Shown: positions 1-6,074 of the stretch, in pieces
How the letters are laid out: each line of letters opens with the position of its first letter
How positions within the stretch are numbered: the first letter of the stretch is position 1
NCBI GenBank assembly: GCA_025464125.1
Contig: JAODLU010000156.1
Coordinates: forward strand, 1 to 6,727
DNA length: 6,727 bases
Direction: 5' to 3'
DNA from: Microbacteriaceae bacterium
GTDB lineage: Bacteria; Actinomycetota; Actinomycetes; Actinomycetales; Microbacteriaceae
Translations under genes and position numbers: made by a program
The notes under the pieces: model-generated
Seen by the model: only the letters and a program-made list of their open reading frames with translations
What the model was told of the DNA's origin: nothing
Database searches by the model: none

Positions 1-370
1 CTCCGCCGATCAACGAACCGAAGATGGCGATTCCGCCCTCCCAGATGAAGAAGACCGCCCAGATGTTGCGACCAGCACCGAAATAATCATCCGGGTGAGT
101 CAGCACGTGGAAGATGCGCGCCCCAACAATGCCGAATGGAACCGCCCAGAGCGCGATGTCGAGAACGATCCCGGCGTCCGCCCCCCTGCGCTTTAGCCTG
201 TATCCCGTGAAGATCGTCGCAGCGACGATGCCCACGATAATGCAGACGGCATATGCGTGGATGTCCAGGTTGAACCCGACCCAGCTCAGCCCGATGTCCC
301 GCAGCCATTGGCCGAGGTTGAAGACCTGCCACGCGGGATCAGGGCTGGGAATACTCAGGGGGAGAACCAC
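1..370 (-). CDS. lgt: Prolipoprotein diacylglyceryl transferase, N-terminal part (3' end outside window)
   Basis: Lgt is an integral membrane enzyme that moves diacylglycerol from phosphatidylglycerol onto the lipobox cysteine of prelipoproteins, the first step of lipoprotein maturation. About 123 codons are visible before the window ends. The start is the GTG at 370-368, the only start codon after an in-frame stop, with an AAAGG ribosome site 8 nt upstream. The protein opens with a short SIPSPDPAW segment and a polar stretch, then a membrane helix (IHAYAVCIIVGIVAATIF, about residues 38-55), then a second hydrophobic segment leading into GARIFHVLTHPDDYF (about 84-98), and IWEGGIAIFGSLIGG at the cut edge. 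The last two match the early conserved blocks of actinobacterial Lgt. The C-terminal signature region is not in the window, so an intact gene cannot be confirmed. It lies 36 nt after trpA on the same strand, a location known from other Actinobacteria, and is probably cotranscribed with the trp genes. Confidence 0.93.
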   Translation of the reverse strand, partial: MVLPLSIPSPDPAWQVFNLGQWLRDIGLSWVGFNLDIHAYAVCIIVGIVAATIFTGYRLKRRGADAGIVLDIALWAVPFGIVGARIFHVLTHPDDYFGAGRNIWAVFFIWEGGIAIFGSLIGG

Positions 371-378
371 CGGAAGTG

Positions 379-384
379 CCTTTC
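379..384 (-). promoter_or_regulatory. Ribosome binding site of lgt
   Basis: On the minus strand this reads GAAAGG, 8 nt before the GTG at 370. It decides the lgt start, since no other start codon lies between the upstream in-frame TAG and this GTG. The site sits in the 36-nt trpA-lgt spacer, which has no visible terminator. Confidence 0.7.
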
Positions 385-406
385 GTGCTGGCTGGCGTGC
401 GGAGAG

Positions 407-1207
407 CTAGCTAAGGGTACAGCCTGCGGCAAGCGACGATGCTGTGCGGGCGACGCCAGCTACGCCGCCCTCAGCCAGTGACCGGACGAGCGCAGAACCT
501 ACGATCGCGCCGTCAGCGTATGCCAGCACTTCACGCACCTGGTCGCCTGTGGAAATGCCGATTCCGACGCAGGCATTCTCGGCGCCGGCGTCGCGAAGGC
601 GCGATACGAGCGATCGGGCCGCAGCATCCACATCCTGCCGCGCGCCCGTGATTCCCATGGTCGACACGGCGTAGACGAACCCGCGGCTCGCCTCGACAAC
701 GCCGGCCAGCCGCTCTTCGGTTGACGACGGCGCGGCGAGAAATACGCGGTCGAGGCCGAAGCTGTCGCTGGTGTCGATCCACTCAGCGGCCGAATCGGGT
801 GTGATGTCTGGGGTGATCAGCCCTGCTCCCCCTGCGTCGCGCAGGGAGCCGGCAAACCGGTCGAGGCCGTACTGCAGCACCGGGTTCCAGTACGTCATGA
901 CGAGCACTGGCGCATTCACCCGTGAACGTATGGCCTCGACCGCCGTGAATACGTCTCGCACGCGAAAGCCGGCGGCCAGTGCCACCTGGGTCGCTTCCTG
1001 GATGACCAGGCCGTCCATGACGGGGTCGGAATAGGGAAGGCCCAGCTCCAGGATGTCCACGCCATTCTCCACGAGCGCCACGGCAGCGTCGATACTGGTC
1101 GCGAGGTCCGGAAAACCGACGGGGAGATAGCCGATGAGGGCACCGCTGCCTGCATGCCTGCGCGCGGAAATAGTGTGTGCGACCGAAGACGCTGACGTCA
1201 CCGTCAT
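407..1207 (-). CDS. trpA: Tryptophan synthase alpha chain
   Basis: TrpA cleaves indole-3-glycerol phosphate to glyceraldehyde-3-phosphate and indole, and the indole passes through a tunnel to TrpB in the cytosolic alpha2-beta2 complex. The 266-residue product has the usual length for a TIM-barrel TrpA. Family motifs seen are [10 protein letters not shown] (25-34), [16 protein letters not shown] (51-66) with the two catalytic acids at E54 and D65, [12 protein letters not shown] (103-114), [10 protein letters not shown] (129-138), [14 protein letters not shown] (177-190) and the phosphate-binding end [11 protein letters not shown] (231-241). Residue 67 is Leu where TrpA proteins usually have Pro (DGP). 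The ATG overlaps the trpB stop as ATGA, and a GAGGGAG stretch lies about 10 nt upstream inside trpB. This overlap suggests coupled translation that keeps the two subunits balanced. The stop is TAG at 409-407. Confidence 0.98.
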   Translation of the reverse strand: MTVTSASSVAHTISARRHAGSGALIGYLPVGFPDLATSIDAAVALVENGVDILELGLPYSDPVMDGLVIQEATQVALAAGFRVRDVFTAVEAIRSRVNAPVLVMTYWNPVLQYGLDRFAGSLRDAGGAGLITPDITPDSAAEWIDTSDSFGLDRVFLAAPSSTEERLAGVVEASRGFVYAVSTMGITGARQDVDAAARSLVSRLRDAGAENACVGIGISTGDQVREVLAYADGAIVGSALVRSLAEGGVAGVARTASSLAAGCTLS

Positions 1208-2415
1208 GCCTGCTGCGCTCCCTCATCGAACAGATCGAACCAGGTGCCAGCTGTCGCCACATCCTTGTCGCCGCGTCCACTGAGATTGACCAGGATGATC
1301 GAATCCGGGCCCATCTCGCGCCCGAGCTTGAGGGCACCTGCCAGTGCGTGCGCGGATTCGATAGCCGGAATAATGCCCTCCGTGCGGCTCAGCAGACGCA
1401 GGGCATCCATGGCCTCCGTGTCGGTCGCCGGCAGGTATTCGGCCCTGCCGATGTCTGAAAGCCACGCGTGCTCAGGCCCAACTCCGGGATAGTCGAGGCC
1501 TGCAGAGATGGAGTGGGACTCGATCGTCTGGCCGTCTTCGTCCTGCAGCAGGTAGCTTCGGGCACCGTGCAGGATGCCGGGCCGCCCGCGTTCGATCGAT
1601 GCGGCGTGGCGGTCGGTGTCCACACCGTCGCCGGCAGCCTCGAAGCCGTAAAGCTTGACCTCAGGATCGTCGAGGAAAGCATGGAAGATGCCGATGGCAT
1701 TCGATCCGCCGCCGACGCAGGCCGCAACTGCGTCAGGGAGCCTGCCCGTGAGGTCGAGAACCTGCTGGCGGGCCTCTTCGCCGATGATCTTCTGGAAGTC
1801 ACGCACCATCGCAGGGAATGGATGCGGCCCTGCCGCTGTACCGAAGACGTAGTTGGTGGTCTGCACCGAAGTGACCCACTCACGGTAGGCCTCATTTATG
1901 GCGTCCTTGAGCGTGCGCGAGCCGGTGGTTACCGACACGACCTCCGCACCGAGGAGTCGCATTCGCGCGACGTTCAGCGCCTGGCGCTGCGTGTCTACCT
2001 CGCCCATGAATATGGTGCACTCGAGCCCGAAGAGCGCCGCGGCCGTGGCTGTTGCGACACCGTGCTGTCCGGCACCGGTCTCGGCGATCACGCGCTTCTT
2101 GCCGATCTTGCGGGTGAGCAGTGCCTGGCCGAGCACGTTGTTGATCTTGTGCGACCCGGTGTGATTGAGATCTTCACGCTTCAGGATTATGCGTGCGCCG
2201 CCTGCATGCTCCGCGAACCGGGGAACCTCGGTGATGATAGACGGCCTGCCCGTGTACGTGCGGTGCAGTTCGGCAAGCTCCGCCTTGAAACCAGGATCGG
2301 TCTTGGCCCACTCGTACGCTGCAGTCAGTTCATCGATTGCCGCAATGAGTGATTCGGGCATGAAACGGCCGCCGTACTCGCCGAAGAACGGGCCTTGCTG
2401 GTCACGTAAAGCCAT
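1204..2415 (-). CDS. trpB: Tryptophan synthase beta chain
   Basis: TrpB is the PLP enzyme that joins indole and L-serine to give L-tryptophan. The 403-residue product matches the length of the common TrpB1 type that pairs with TrpA. Visible motifs are [14 protein letters not shown] (8-21), the PLP lysine K90 in HTGSHKINN (85-93), the catalytic glutamate E112 in AETGAGQHG (111-119), [14 protein letters not shown] (136-149), the PLP-phosphate loop GGGSN (235-239), [13 protein letters not shown] (304-316) and [10 protein letters not shown] (376-385), whose serine contacts the PLP ring nitrogen. All key residues are present. The ATG at 2415 is supported by AGGA 7 nt upstream within AAGGAGAGGA and by the family N-terminus. 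It follows trpC after 58 nt and overlaps trpA by 4 nt. Long open frames on the opposite strand here are coding shadows. Confidence 0.99.
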   Translation of the reverse strand: MALRDQQGPFFGEYGGRFMPESLIAAIDELTAAYEWAKTDPGFKAELAELHRTYTGRPSIITEVPRFAEHAGGARIILKREDLNHTGSHKINNVLGQALLTRKIGKKRVIAETGAGQHGVATATAAALFGLECTIFMGEVDTQRQALNVARMRLLGAEVVSVTTGSRTLKDAINEAYREWVTSVQTTNYVFGTAAGPHPFPAMVRDFQKIIGEEARQQVLDLTGRLPDAVAACVGGGSNAIGIFHAFLDDPEVKLYGFEAAGDGVDTDRHAASIERGRPGILHGARSYLLQDEDGQTIESHSISAGLDYPGVGPEHAWLSDIGRAEYLPATDTEAMDALRLLSRTEGIIPAIESAHALAGALKLGREMGPDSIILVNLSGRGDKDVATAGTWFDLFDEGAQQA

Positions 2416-2447
2416 CAGGGAGTCCTCTCCTTCACTGCATCTGCCAT
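2415..2447 (-). CDS. Possible 10-codon reading frame just before trpB
   Basis: In the 58-nt trpC-trpB gap an ATG at 2447-2445 opens a frame encoding [10 protein letters not shown]. Its TGA stop (2417-2415) shares one base with the trpB ATG, giving TGATG. Such an arrangement can allow stop-restart translation into the next gene. There is no clear ribosome site upstream of this ATG, and trpB has its own good site inside the small frame, so it may be chance. No function is proposed for the peptide itself. Confidence 0.15.
   Translation of the reverse strand: MADAVKERTP
2423..2432 (-). promoter_or_regulatory. Ribosome binding site of trpB
   Basis: The minus strand reads AAGGAGAGGA, purine-rich, ending 7 nt before the trpB ATG. 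A GGAG-AGGA-CTCC mini-hairpin (4-bp stem) can be drawn across it, but it is too short to call a regulatory structure. Confidence 0.7.
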
Positions 2448-2473
2448 GTCACGGTACCCGGCCGGCCCGGCGG

Positions 2474-3244
2474 TCATGCTGCGAGGAACTCGGCGAGGGT
2501 GGCCACCGGGTCTCCAGTGACGAGAGCTTCACCGACGAGCACGACGTCAGCCCCGGCCTGCCGGTAATGCGCGACGTCTTCAGCCGATTTGACCGCGGAC
2601 TCGGCAACCCTGATGACTCCCGAAGGAATCTGGCCTGCAAGGGTGCCGAAGAGGTTCTGGTCGAGTTCGAACGTGCTCAGGTCCCGCGCGTTCACTCCGA
2701 CGAGACCCGCGCCGACGTCCAGTGCGCGGGTAAGTTCCTCTGCGCTGTGGGTTTCGACGAGTGCAGTCATACCGAGCTCGGTGATCAGGTCATGAAGCGA
2801 TCGCAGCGTGTGCTGGGGCAGCGCTGCGACAATCAGCAGCACGAGGTCGGCGCCAGATGCCCGCGCCTCGAACACTTGGTAGGGCAGGCCGATGAAGTCC
2901 TTGCGCAGCACAGGCACCGTAACTGCAGACCTCACGGCTTCGAGGTCGGCCAGGGAGCCGCCGAACTTGCGCCCCTCGGTCAAGACGCTGATGGCACTCG
3001 CTCCACCGGTCTCGTAAGACACTGCGAGGGCAGCCGGATCGGGGATCTCCGCAAGCGCACCCCGTGAAGGGCTAGAACGCTTCACCTCAGCGATGATGCG
3101 GACGCGTTCGCGCGGGGCCAGCGCTGCAAGCGCGTCGAGAGCGGCGGGACGAGCTAGTGCGTCGGCTTCGACCTGGGCGAGCGAACGCTCGGAAAGGCGT
3201 TCCGAAGCATCAGCCAGCGCCCCGGAAAGGAGATCGGAGAGCAC
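2474..3244 (-). CDS. trpC: Indole-3-glycerol-phosphate synthase
   Basis: TrpC decarboxylates and closes CdRP (1-(o-carboxyphenylamino)-1-deoxyribulose phosphate) to indole-3-glycerol phosphate, the substrate of TrpA. From the chosen GTG (3244-3242) the product is 256 residues, a single-domain TIM barrel without a fused TrpF. Catalytic residues line up with the family: E53 and K55 in [10 protein letters not shown]115 in VLRKDF, E164 in TALVETHS, N185 in GVNARDL and E215 in VAES. The residue after ES is Ala217, where the family has a nearly invariant Gly (ESG). The frame stays open upstream to an ATG at 3334, but a start there would overlap the preceding gene by over 80 nt and add a low-complexity tail unlike TrpC. 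VLSDLLSG matches the family's usual N-terminus. No strong ribosome site precedes the GTG, and it lies 7 nt after the upstream stop, so coupled translation is likely. Confidence 0.97.
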   Translation of the reverse strand: MLSDLLSGALADASERLSERSLAQVEADALARPAALDALAALAPRERVRIIAEVKRSSPSRGALAEIPDPAALAVSYETGGASAISVLTEGRKFGGSLADLEAVRSAVTVPVLRKDFIGLPYQVFEARASGADLVLLIVAALPQHTLRSLHDLITELGMTALVETHSAEELTRALDVGAGLVGVNARDLSTFELDQNLFGTLAGQIPSGVIRVAESAVKSAEDVAHYRQAGADVVLVGEALVTGDPVATLAEFLAA

Positions 3245-3251
3245 CGGGCGC

Positions 3252-3482
3252 TCAGTCGTCTTTCGACGCGTATTTGGGGCCGTAGACCCCATAGCCGAGC
3301 CGGGAGAGAACGAGGCCGGCGATGAGCCCGACAACGAGGAGACCCGCTGACGCCCACACGATTACCGGAAGGTCGAAGAAGAAGGCGACTGTGCCGATCG
3401 CGAACGCGACGAGCATGATGATGACGGCCGTCCACGCGGCAGGCGAGTTACCTTCGCCCGGCTCCTGGAATTCTTCGCTCAC
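3252..3482 (-). CDS. Small two-helix membrane protein of the HGxxPAAW type, function unknown
   Basis: This 76-residue protein belongs, by motif and location, to the actinobacterial family named after its HGxxPAAW motif, often found beside trpC. The start is GTG at 3482-3480, with AAGGAG 4 nt upstream. The frame extends farther upstream but that part has no family character. Residues 1-13 are acidic and polar, then PAAWTAV (14-20) leads into helix 1 (about 18-36), a short FDLPV turn, helix 2 (about 38-60), and the basic-polar tail [14 protein letters not shown], which is typical of the family. The motif reads EGNSPAAW, so the naming His is Glu10 here. The encoding codon is GAA, which is more than one base from any His codon. 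Predicted location is the cytoplasmic membrane with both ends on the same side. A role linked to tryptophan is suggested only by gene position. Confidence 0.85.
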   Translation of the reverse strand: MSEEFQEPGEGNSPAAWTAVIIMLVAFAIGTVAFFFDLPVIVWASAGLLVVGLIAGLVLSRLGYGVYGPKYASKDD

Positions 3483-3486
3483 AACA

Positions 3487-3492
3487 CTCCTT
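3487..3492 (-). promoter_or_regulatory. Ribosome binding site of the small membrane protein
   Basis: The minus strand reads AAGGAG, 4 nt before GTG at 3482. The spacing is short but the match is the strongest in the region, and it sets the start at 3482 rather than at the more distant ATG at 3548. Confidence 0.65.
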
Positions 3493-3510
3493 GGTCGATG
3501 TTCACCCAAA

Positions 3511-3516
3511 AGTCTA
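3511..3516 (-). promoter_or_regulatory. Possible promoter -10 element (TAGACT) in the middle of the operon
   Basis: TAGACT on the minus strand fits the actinobacterial -10 pattern TAnnnT. It lies in the 86-nt gap, the largest in the window. A transcript starting about 7 nt downstream would have a leader of roughly 20 nt that contains the AAGGAG site. No good -35 box is seen about 17 nt upstream. If active, it would let the small membrane protein, trpC, trpB, trpA and lgt be expressed apart from the his genes and trpE. Confidence 0.35.
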
Positions 3517-3568
3517 GCGTGAGCGTGGCCGTCCCTCCGGGCCGCCACGGCGAGCCAGTCGGGGTCGT

Positions 3569-4198
3569 TCAGGTCGGGTCAGTGCCCGTGCTCAGGCTGT
3601 CCCAGTCCGAAACCGGGTTTGGTGTGCCATCCGGTTCGAGACGTACCGCAGAATACTTGCGCGACGAGCCCGGCCACCGCCTGCCGGTAACGACGACGAA
3701 AACTCCGAAGGCCATGATGAGCACGCCCGCGACGGCCGTGATGGATGGCCAGGCACTTGATGACACCGAAGCGACGAGAGACGCTACCGAATCCCGCCCG
3801 CTCACGCCGGTTGCGCTGGTGACCAGTTGTGCTGACGCCTGAACGGGGTCGGCGATGGCCAGCACAGCAGAAAGCCCGACGGTGAAGCCGATGAGAAGTT
3901 CCAATACGCCAAGCACGATCCTGAAGACCGGGCCCGCAATAGCTAGTGCGGCGACTAGGGCCAGGCCTGCCAGTGCGAGGGCGATGAGAGCAGGAGCCGC
4001 CACGTCTCCCGTGGCGACAAGCGGGGACTGCGAACCGGAGCCGGCCAGCTTCAGCACGAACCACTGGCTGGTCCAGGAGAGGAGGGTGAGCCCGCTCAGC
4101 AGCACGCCGAGGATCAGGCTCCAGGACTTCAGCCTGCGCGAGCTCGCCAGCGACGCGCCCGGGCCACCTGCTGTCTCGCCTGCTGCGCTGCTGGTCAT
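3569..4198 (-). CDS. Tryptophan-operon-associated membrane protein (Trp_oprn_chp family), function unknown
   Basis: This 209-residue protein matches the actinobacterial family known only from its place in trp operons (TIGR02234-like; Rv1610 holds the equivalent place in Mycobacterium tuberculosis). After a polar N-terminus rich in Ala, Gly and Ser there are four predicted membrane helices at about 26-44, 67-88, 92-114 and 150-171. The loop between helices 3 and 4 is long and polar (about 116-148) and probably faces outside. The cytosolic tail carries two family marks, GRRWPGSSRKYSA (172-184) and the closing DWDSLSTGTDPT (198-209). No catalytic motif is recognisable. The ATG overlaps the trpE stop (ATGA), so its output is probably tied to TrpE by coupled translation. 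A role in transport or sensing of tryptophan or a precursor is possible but rests only on position. Confidence 0.9.
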   Translation of the reverse strand: MTSSAAGETAGGPGASLASSRRLKSWSLILGVLLSGLTLLSWTSQWFVLKLAGSGSQSPLVATGDVAAPALIALALAGLALVAALAIAGPVFRIVLGVLELLIGFTVGLSAVLAIADPVQASAQLVTSATGVSGRDSVASLVASVSSSAWPSITAVAGVLIMAFGVFVVVTGRRWPGSSRKYSAVRLEPDGTPNPVSDWDSLSTGTDPT

Positions 4199-5715
4199 TG
4201 GAGCCTGCGCATAGCGTTGGCAACAGCAACAGCCCGCAGGGGCGCGGCGGCCTTGTTCTGCGACTCCTGGAATTCGGTCGCCGGATCCGAGTCAGCAACC
4301 AGGCCCGCTCCAGCCTGCACGCGGGCAACACCTCCGGAAATCGTGGTCGTCCTGATCGCGATGGCGAGATCGAGATCACCCGCGAACCCGAAATAGCCGA
4401 CCACACCTCCGTAGAGGCCTCGCTGGGCGGCCTCGAGTTCATCGATTATTTCGAGGGCTCTCGGCTTGGGAGCACCGGAGAGCGTGCCTGCCGGGAACGT
4501 TGCCCTGAAGACATCCAGCGAATTCGCATCCGGCCGCAGGTTTCCCTCTACCGACGACACGAGATGCATGATGTGGCTGAATCGCTCAACCTGCATGAAC
4601 TCGCTGACTTCAACGGTGCCCGGAGTGCACACCTTCAGCAGGTCATTGCGGGCGAGGTCGACCAGCATGAGGTGTTCAGCTCGCTCTTTAGGGTCGCCGA
4701 GAAGGTCTTCTGCGAACTGCTGGTCTTCCTCTGGGCCCTCGCCACGCGGGCGCGAGCCTGCGATCGGGTGCATGTATACGCGGTTGTTCTCGACCTTGAC
4801 CAGTGCCTCCGGTGACGAACCCACTATCCAGTACGGTTCGCCATCCGGATCGAGCAGTGAAAGCAGGTACATGTACGGGCTGGGATTCAGCGTTCGCAGC
4901 ACCCGGTAGACATCGATCGGGTCAGCGGTGATCTCGTGGTCGAAGCGCTGCGAGATGACCACCTGGAACACGTCGCCGTCCCTGATGTACTTCTTCGAAC
5001 GCTCGATAGCGTCGTGGAACTCGGCGGGCTGGATGCGTGCGGTCGGCGTCGGGGCGACTGTCAGGTCGACCTCCGCAAGCCACGCCTCAGCGGGCTCGCC
5101 AAGACGCTGCTGCATTGCATCGAGCCGTGACTGGGCTCCTGCCCACAACTGGTCGGCAGTTTCCGCATCGTCATTCAGCGCGGTGGCAATCAAGAGAACC
5201 GTGCCGTCGCGGTGATCGACGACAACGAGTTCCGACACGAAGCTGAAAGCCTGGCCGGGGATCTGGAAATCCGCGGGCGGGATGTTCGGCAGGCGCTCGA
5301 TCTGCCTGATCGCCTCCCAGCCGATGAATCCGACGAGTCCCCCCGTGAGTGGCGGATGCCCGGGCACCGGCGGAGTACCCCATCGCTCGTAAAGATGGCC
5401 GAGTGCTTCAAGGGGCGCTGTCGGCGCACCAGCGCCAAGGGCGCGGGCGGCCGATACGCCGTAATCGAGCCACACTGCCGATCCATCACGCTGGGTAAGC
5501 ACACCGAAACTCGAGACCCCGATGAAAGAGAACCGGGACCAGATGCCGCCCTGTTCGGCGGATTCCAGCAGGAACGTGCCGGGCTCGCCAGCTGCGAGCT
5601 TGCGGTAGATGCCAACTGGCGTCTCGCCGTCGGCGAAAAGTTCACGGATCACCGGCACGACCCGGTGGCCGTCGAGCAGGGTATCGAACTGTGCCCTGGT
5701 GGTCGTTTCACGCAT
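4195..5715 (-). CDS. trpE: Anthranilate synthase component I
   Basis: TrpE converts chorismate and ammonia to anthranilate, the committed step of tryptophan synthesis. The ammonia normally comes from the TrpG glutaminase, which is not in this window. The 506-residue product has the usual length and no fused glutaminase. The N-terminal domain carries LLES (49-52) and the later NPSPYMY (277-283), which together form the tryptophan feedback pocket, so end-product inhibition is expected. The catalytic domain shows GSSPEALV (299-306), PIAGSRPRG (317-325), [17 protein letters not shown] (343-359) with the catalytic His348, [11 protein letters not shown] (407-417), GLYGGVVGY (433-441), IAIRT (452-456) and [11 protein letters not shown] (468-478). 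ATG 5715 was chosen because GGAG lies 6 nt upstream and the overlap with hisI is only 8 nt. The frame is open to 5823, but earlier starts would lie deep inside hisI. No leader peptide or attenuator can fit before it. Confidence 0.98.
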   Translation of the reverse strand: MRETTTRAQFDTLLDGHRVVPVIRELFADGETPVGIYRKLAAGEPGTFLLESAEQGGIWSRFSFIGVSSFGVLTQRDGSAVWLDYGVSAARALGAGAPTAPLEALGHLYERWGTPPVPGHPPLTGGLVGFIGWEAIRQIERLPNIPPADFQIPGQAFSFVSELVVVDHRDGTVLLIATALNDDAETADQLWAGAQSRLDAMQQRLGEPAEAWLAEVDLTVAPTPTARIQPAEFHDAIERSKKYIRDGDVFQVVISQRFDHEITADPIDVYRVLRTLNPSPYMYLLSLLDPDGEPYWIVGSSPEALVKVENNRVYMHPIAGSRPRGEGPEEDQQFAEDLLGDPKERAEHLMLVDLARNDLLKVCTPGTVEVSEFMQVERFSHIMHLVSSVEGNLRPDANSLDVFRATFPAGTLSGAPKPRALEIIDELEAAQRGLYGGVVGYFGFAGDLDLAIAIRTTTISGGVARVQAGAGLVADSDPATEFQESQNKAAAPLRAVAVANAMRRLQ

Positions 5716-6070
5716 CAGCTGCTCCGGTGACGGGCTCGAGCGGGTCGACATCGAAACAGGCATGCGCGCCAGTGTGGCAGGCGGCGCCCACCTGCTCGAC
5801 TGAGACGAGCAGCGTATCCGCATCGCAGTCGAACGCTGCTGCCTTTACGTACTGGGCGTGACCTGAGGTGTCCCCCTTGCGCCAGTACTCCTGGCGCGAG
5901 CGCGACCAGAAGGTCACCCTGCCAGTGGTCAGCGTGCGCCGCAACGCCTCGGCATCCATGTAGCCGAGCATGAGCACCTCTTTACTGTCCCACTGCTGGA
6001 TGATTGCCGGGAGCAGGCCGTCGTCGTTGAAAGTCGCTCTGCCCAGAACTGCGTCGATTGCTGTGTCCAT
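5708..6070 (-). CDS. hisI: Phosphoribosyl-AMP cyclohydrolase
   Basis: HisI opens the adenine ring of phosphoribosyl-AMP, the third step of histidine synthesis, using Zn and Mg. The 120-residue product is the single-function form without a fused HisE pyrophosphatase, as is usual in Actinobacteria. Motifs seen are LLPAIIQQ (19-26), [12 protein letters not shown] (32-43), [22 protein letters not shown] broken by no gaps (49-70), DCDADTLL (81-88) with the metal-binding Cys82, Asp83 and Asp85, and the two further Zn cysteines Cys98 and Cys105 in [10 protein letters not shown]. All metal ligands are present. The ATG at 6070 has GAGGT 6 nt upstream, and that site overlaps the hisF stop codon. The last 8 nt overlap the start of trpE. 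Confidence 0.98.
   Translation of the reverse strand: MDTAIDAVLGRATFNDDGLLPAIIQQWDSKEVLMLGYMDAEALRRTLTTGRVTFWSRSRQEYWRKGDTSGHAQYVKAAAFDCDADTLLVSVEQVGAACHTGAHACFDVDPLEPVTGAADA
5722..5725 (-). promoter_or_regulatory. Ribosome binding site of trpE, inside hisI
   Basis: GGAG on the minus strand lies 6 nt before the ATG at 5715. It supports this start over in-frame ATGs farther upstream at 5751 and 5823, and it lies within the last codons of hisI. Confidence 0.65.
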
Positions 6071-6074
6071 CGTT

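Noticed and set aside
1468..2352. 294-codon open frame on the plus strand, antisense to trpB
   Set aside because: It lies opposite a clearly real trpB. Its product looks like no family I know, and long antisense frames are common in high-GC coding DNA.
2455..2472. GC-rich palindrome around GGGCCGGCC after trpC as a terminator
   Set aside because: It is short, has no T-run, and trpB follows closely on the same strand.
2165..3067. 300-codon open frame on the plus strand, antisense to trpC and trpB
   Set aside because: Same reason: it is a shadow of trpC and the start of trpB, with no recognisable motif.
3245..3334. Upstream extension of trpC to an ATG at 3334 or 3292
   Set aside because: It would overlap the small membrane gene, has no ribosome site, and adds residues not found at the N-terminus of TrpC proteins.
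3524..3549. Inverted repeat CGTGGC ... GCCACG as a terminator or attenuator
   Set aside because: The stem is only 6 bp with a 14-nt loop and no T-run follows. Such pairings occur by chance at this GC content.
3579..4442. 287-codon Arg/Pro-rich open frame on the minus strand
   Set aside because: It is a frame-shifted reading of the membrane protein gene and the end of trpE, with composition typical of a shadow frame.
5716..5823. Upstream extension of trpE to an ATG at 5823 or 5751
   Set aside because: It would sit inside hisI. The ATG at 5715 has a ribosome site and gives the normal TrpE N-terminus.
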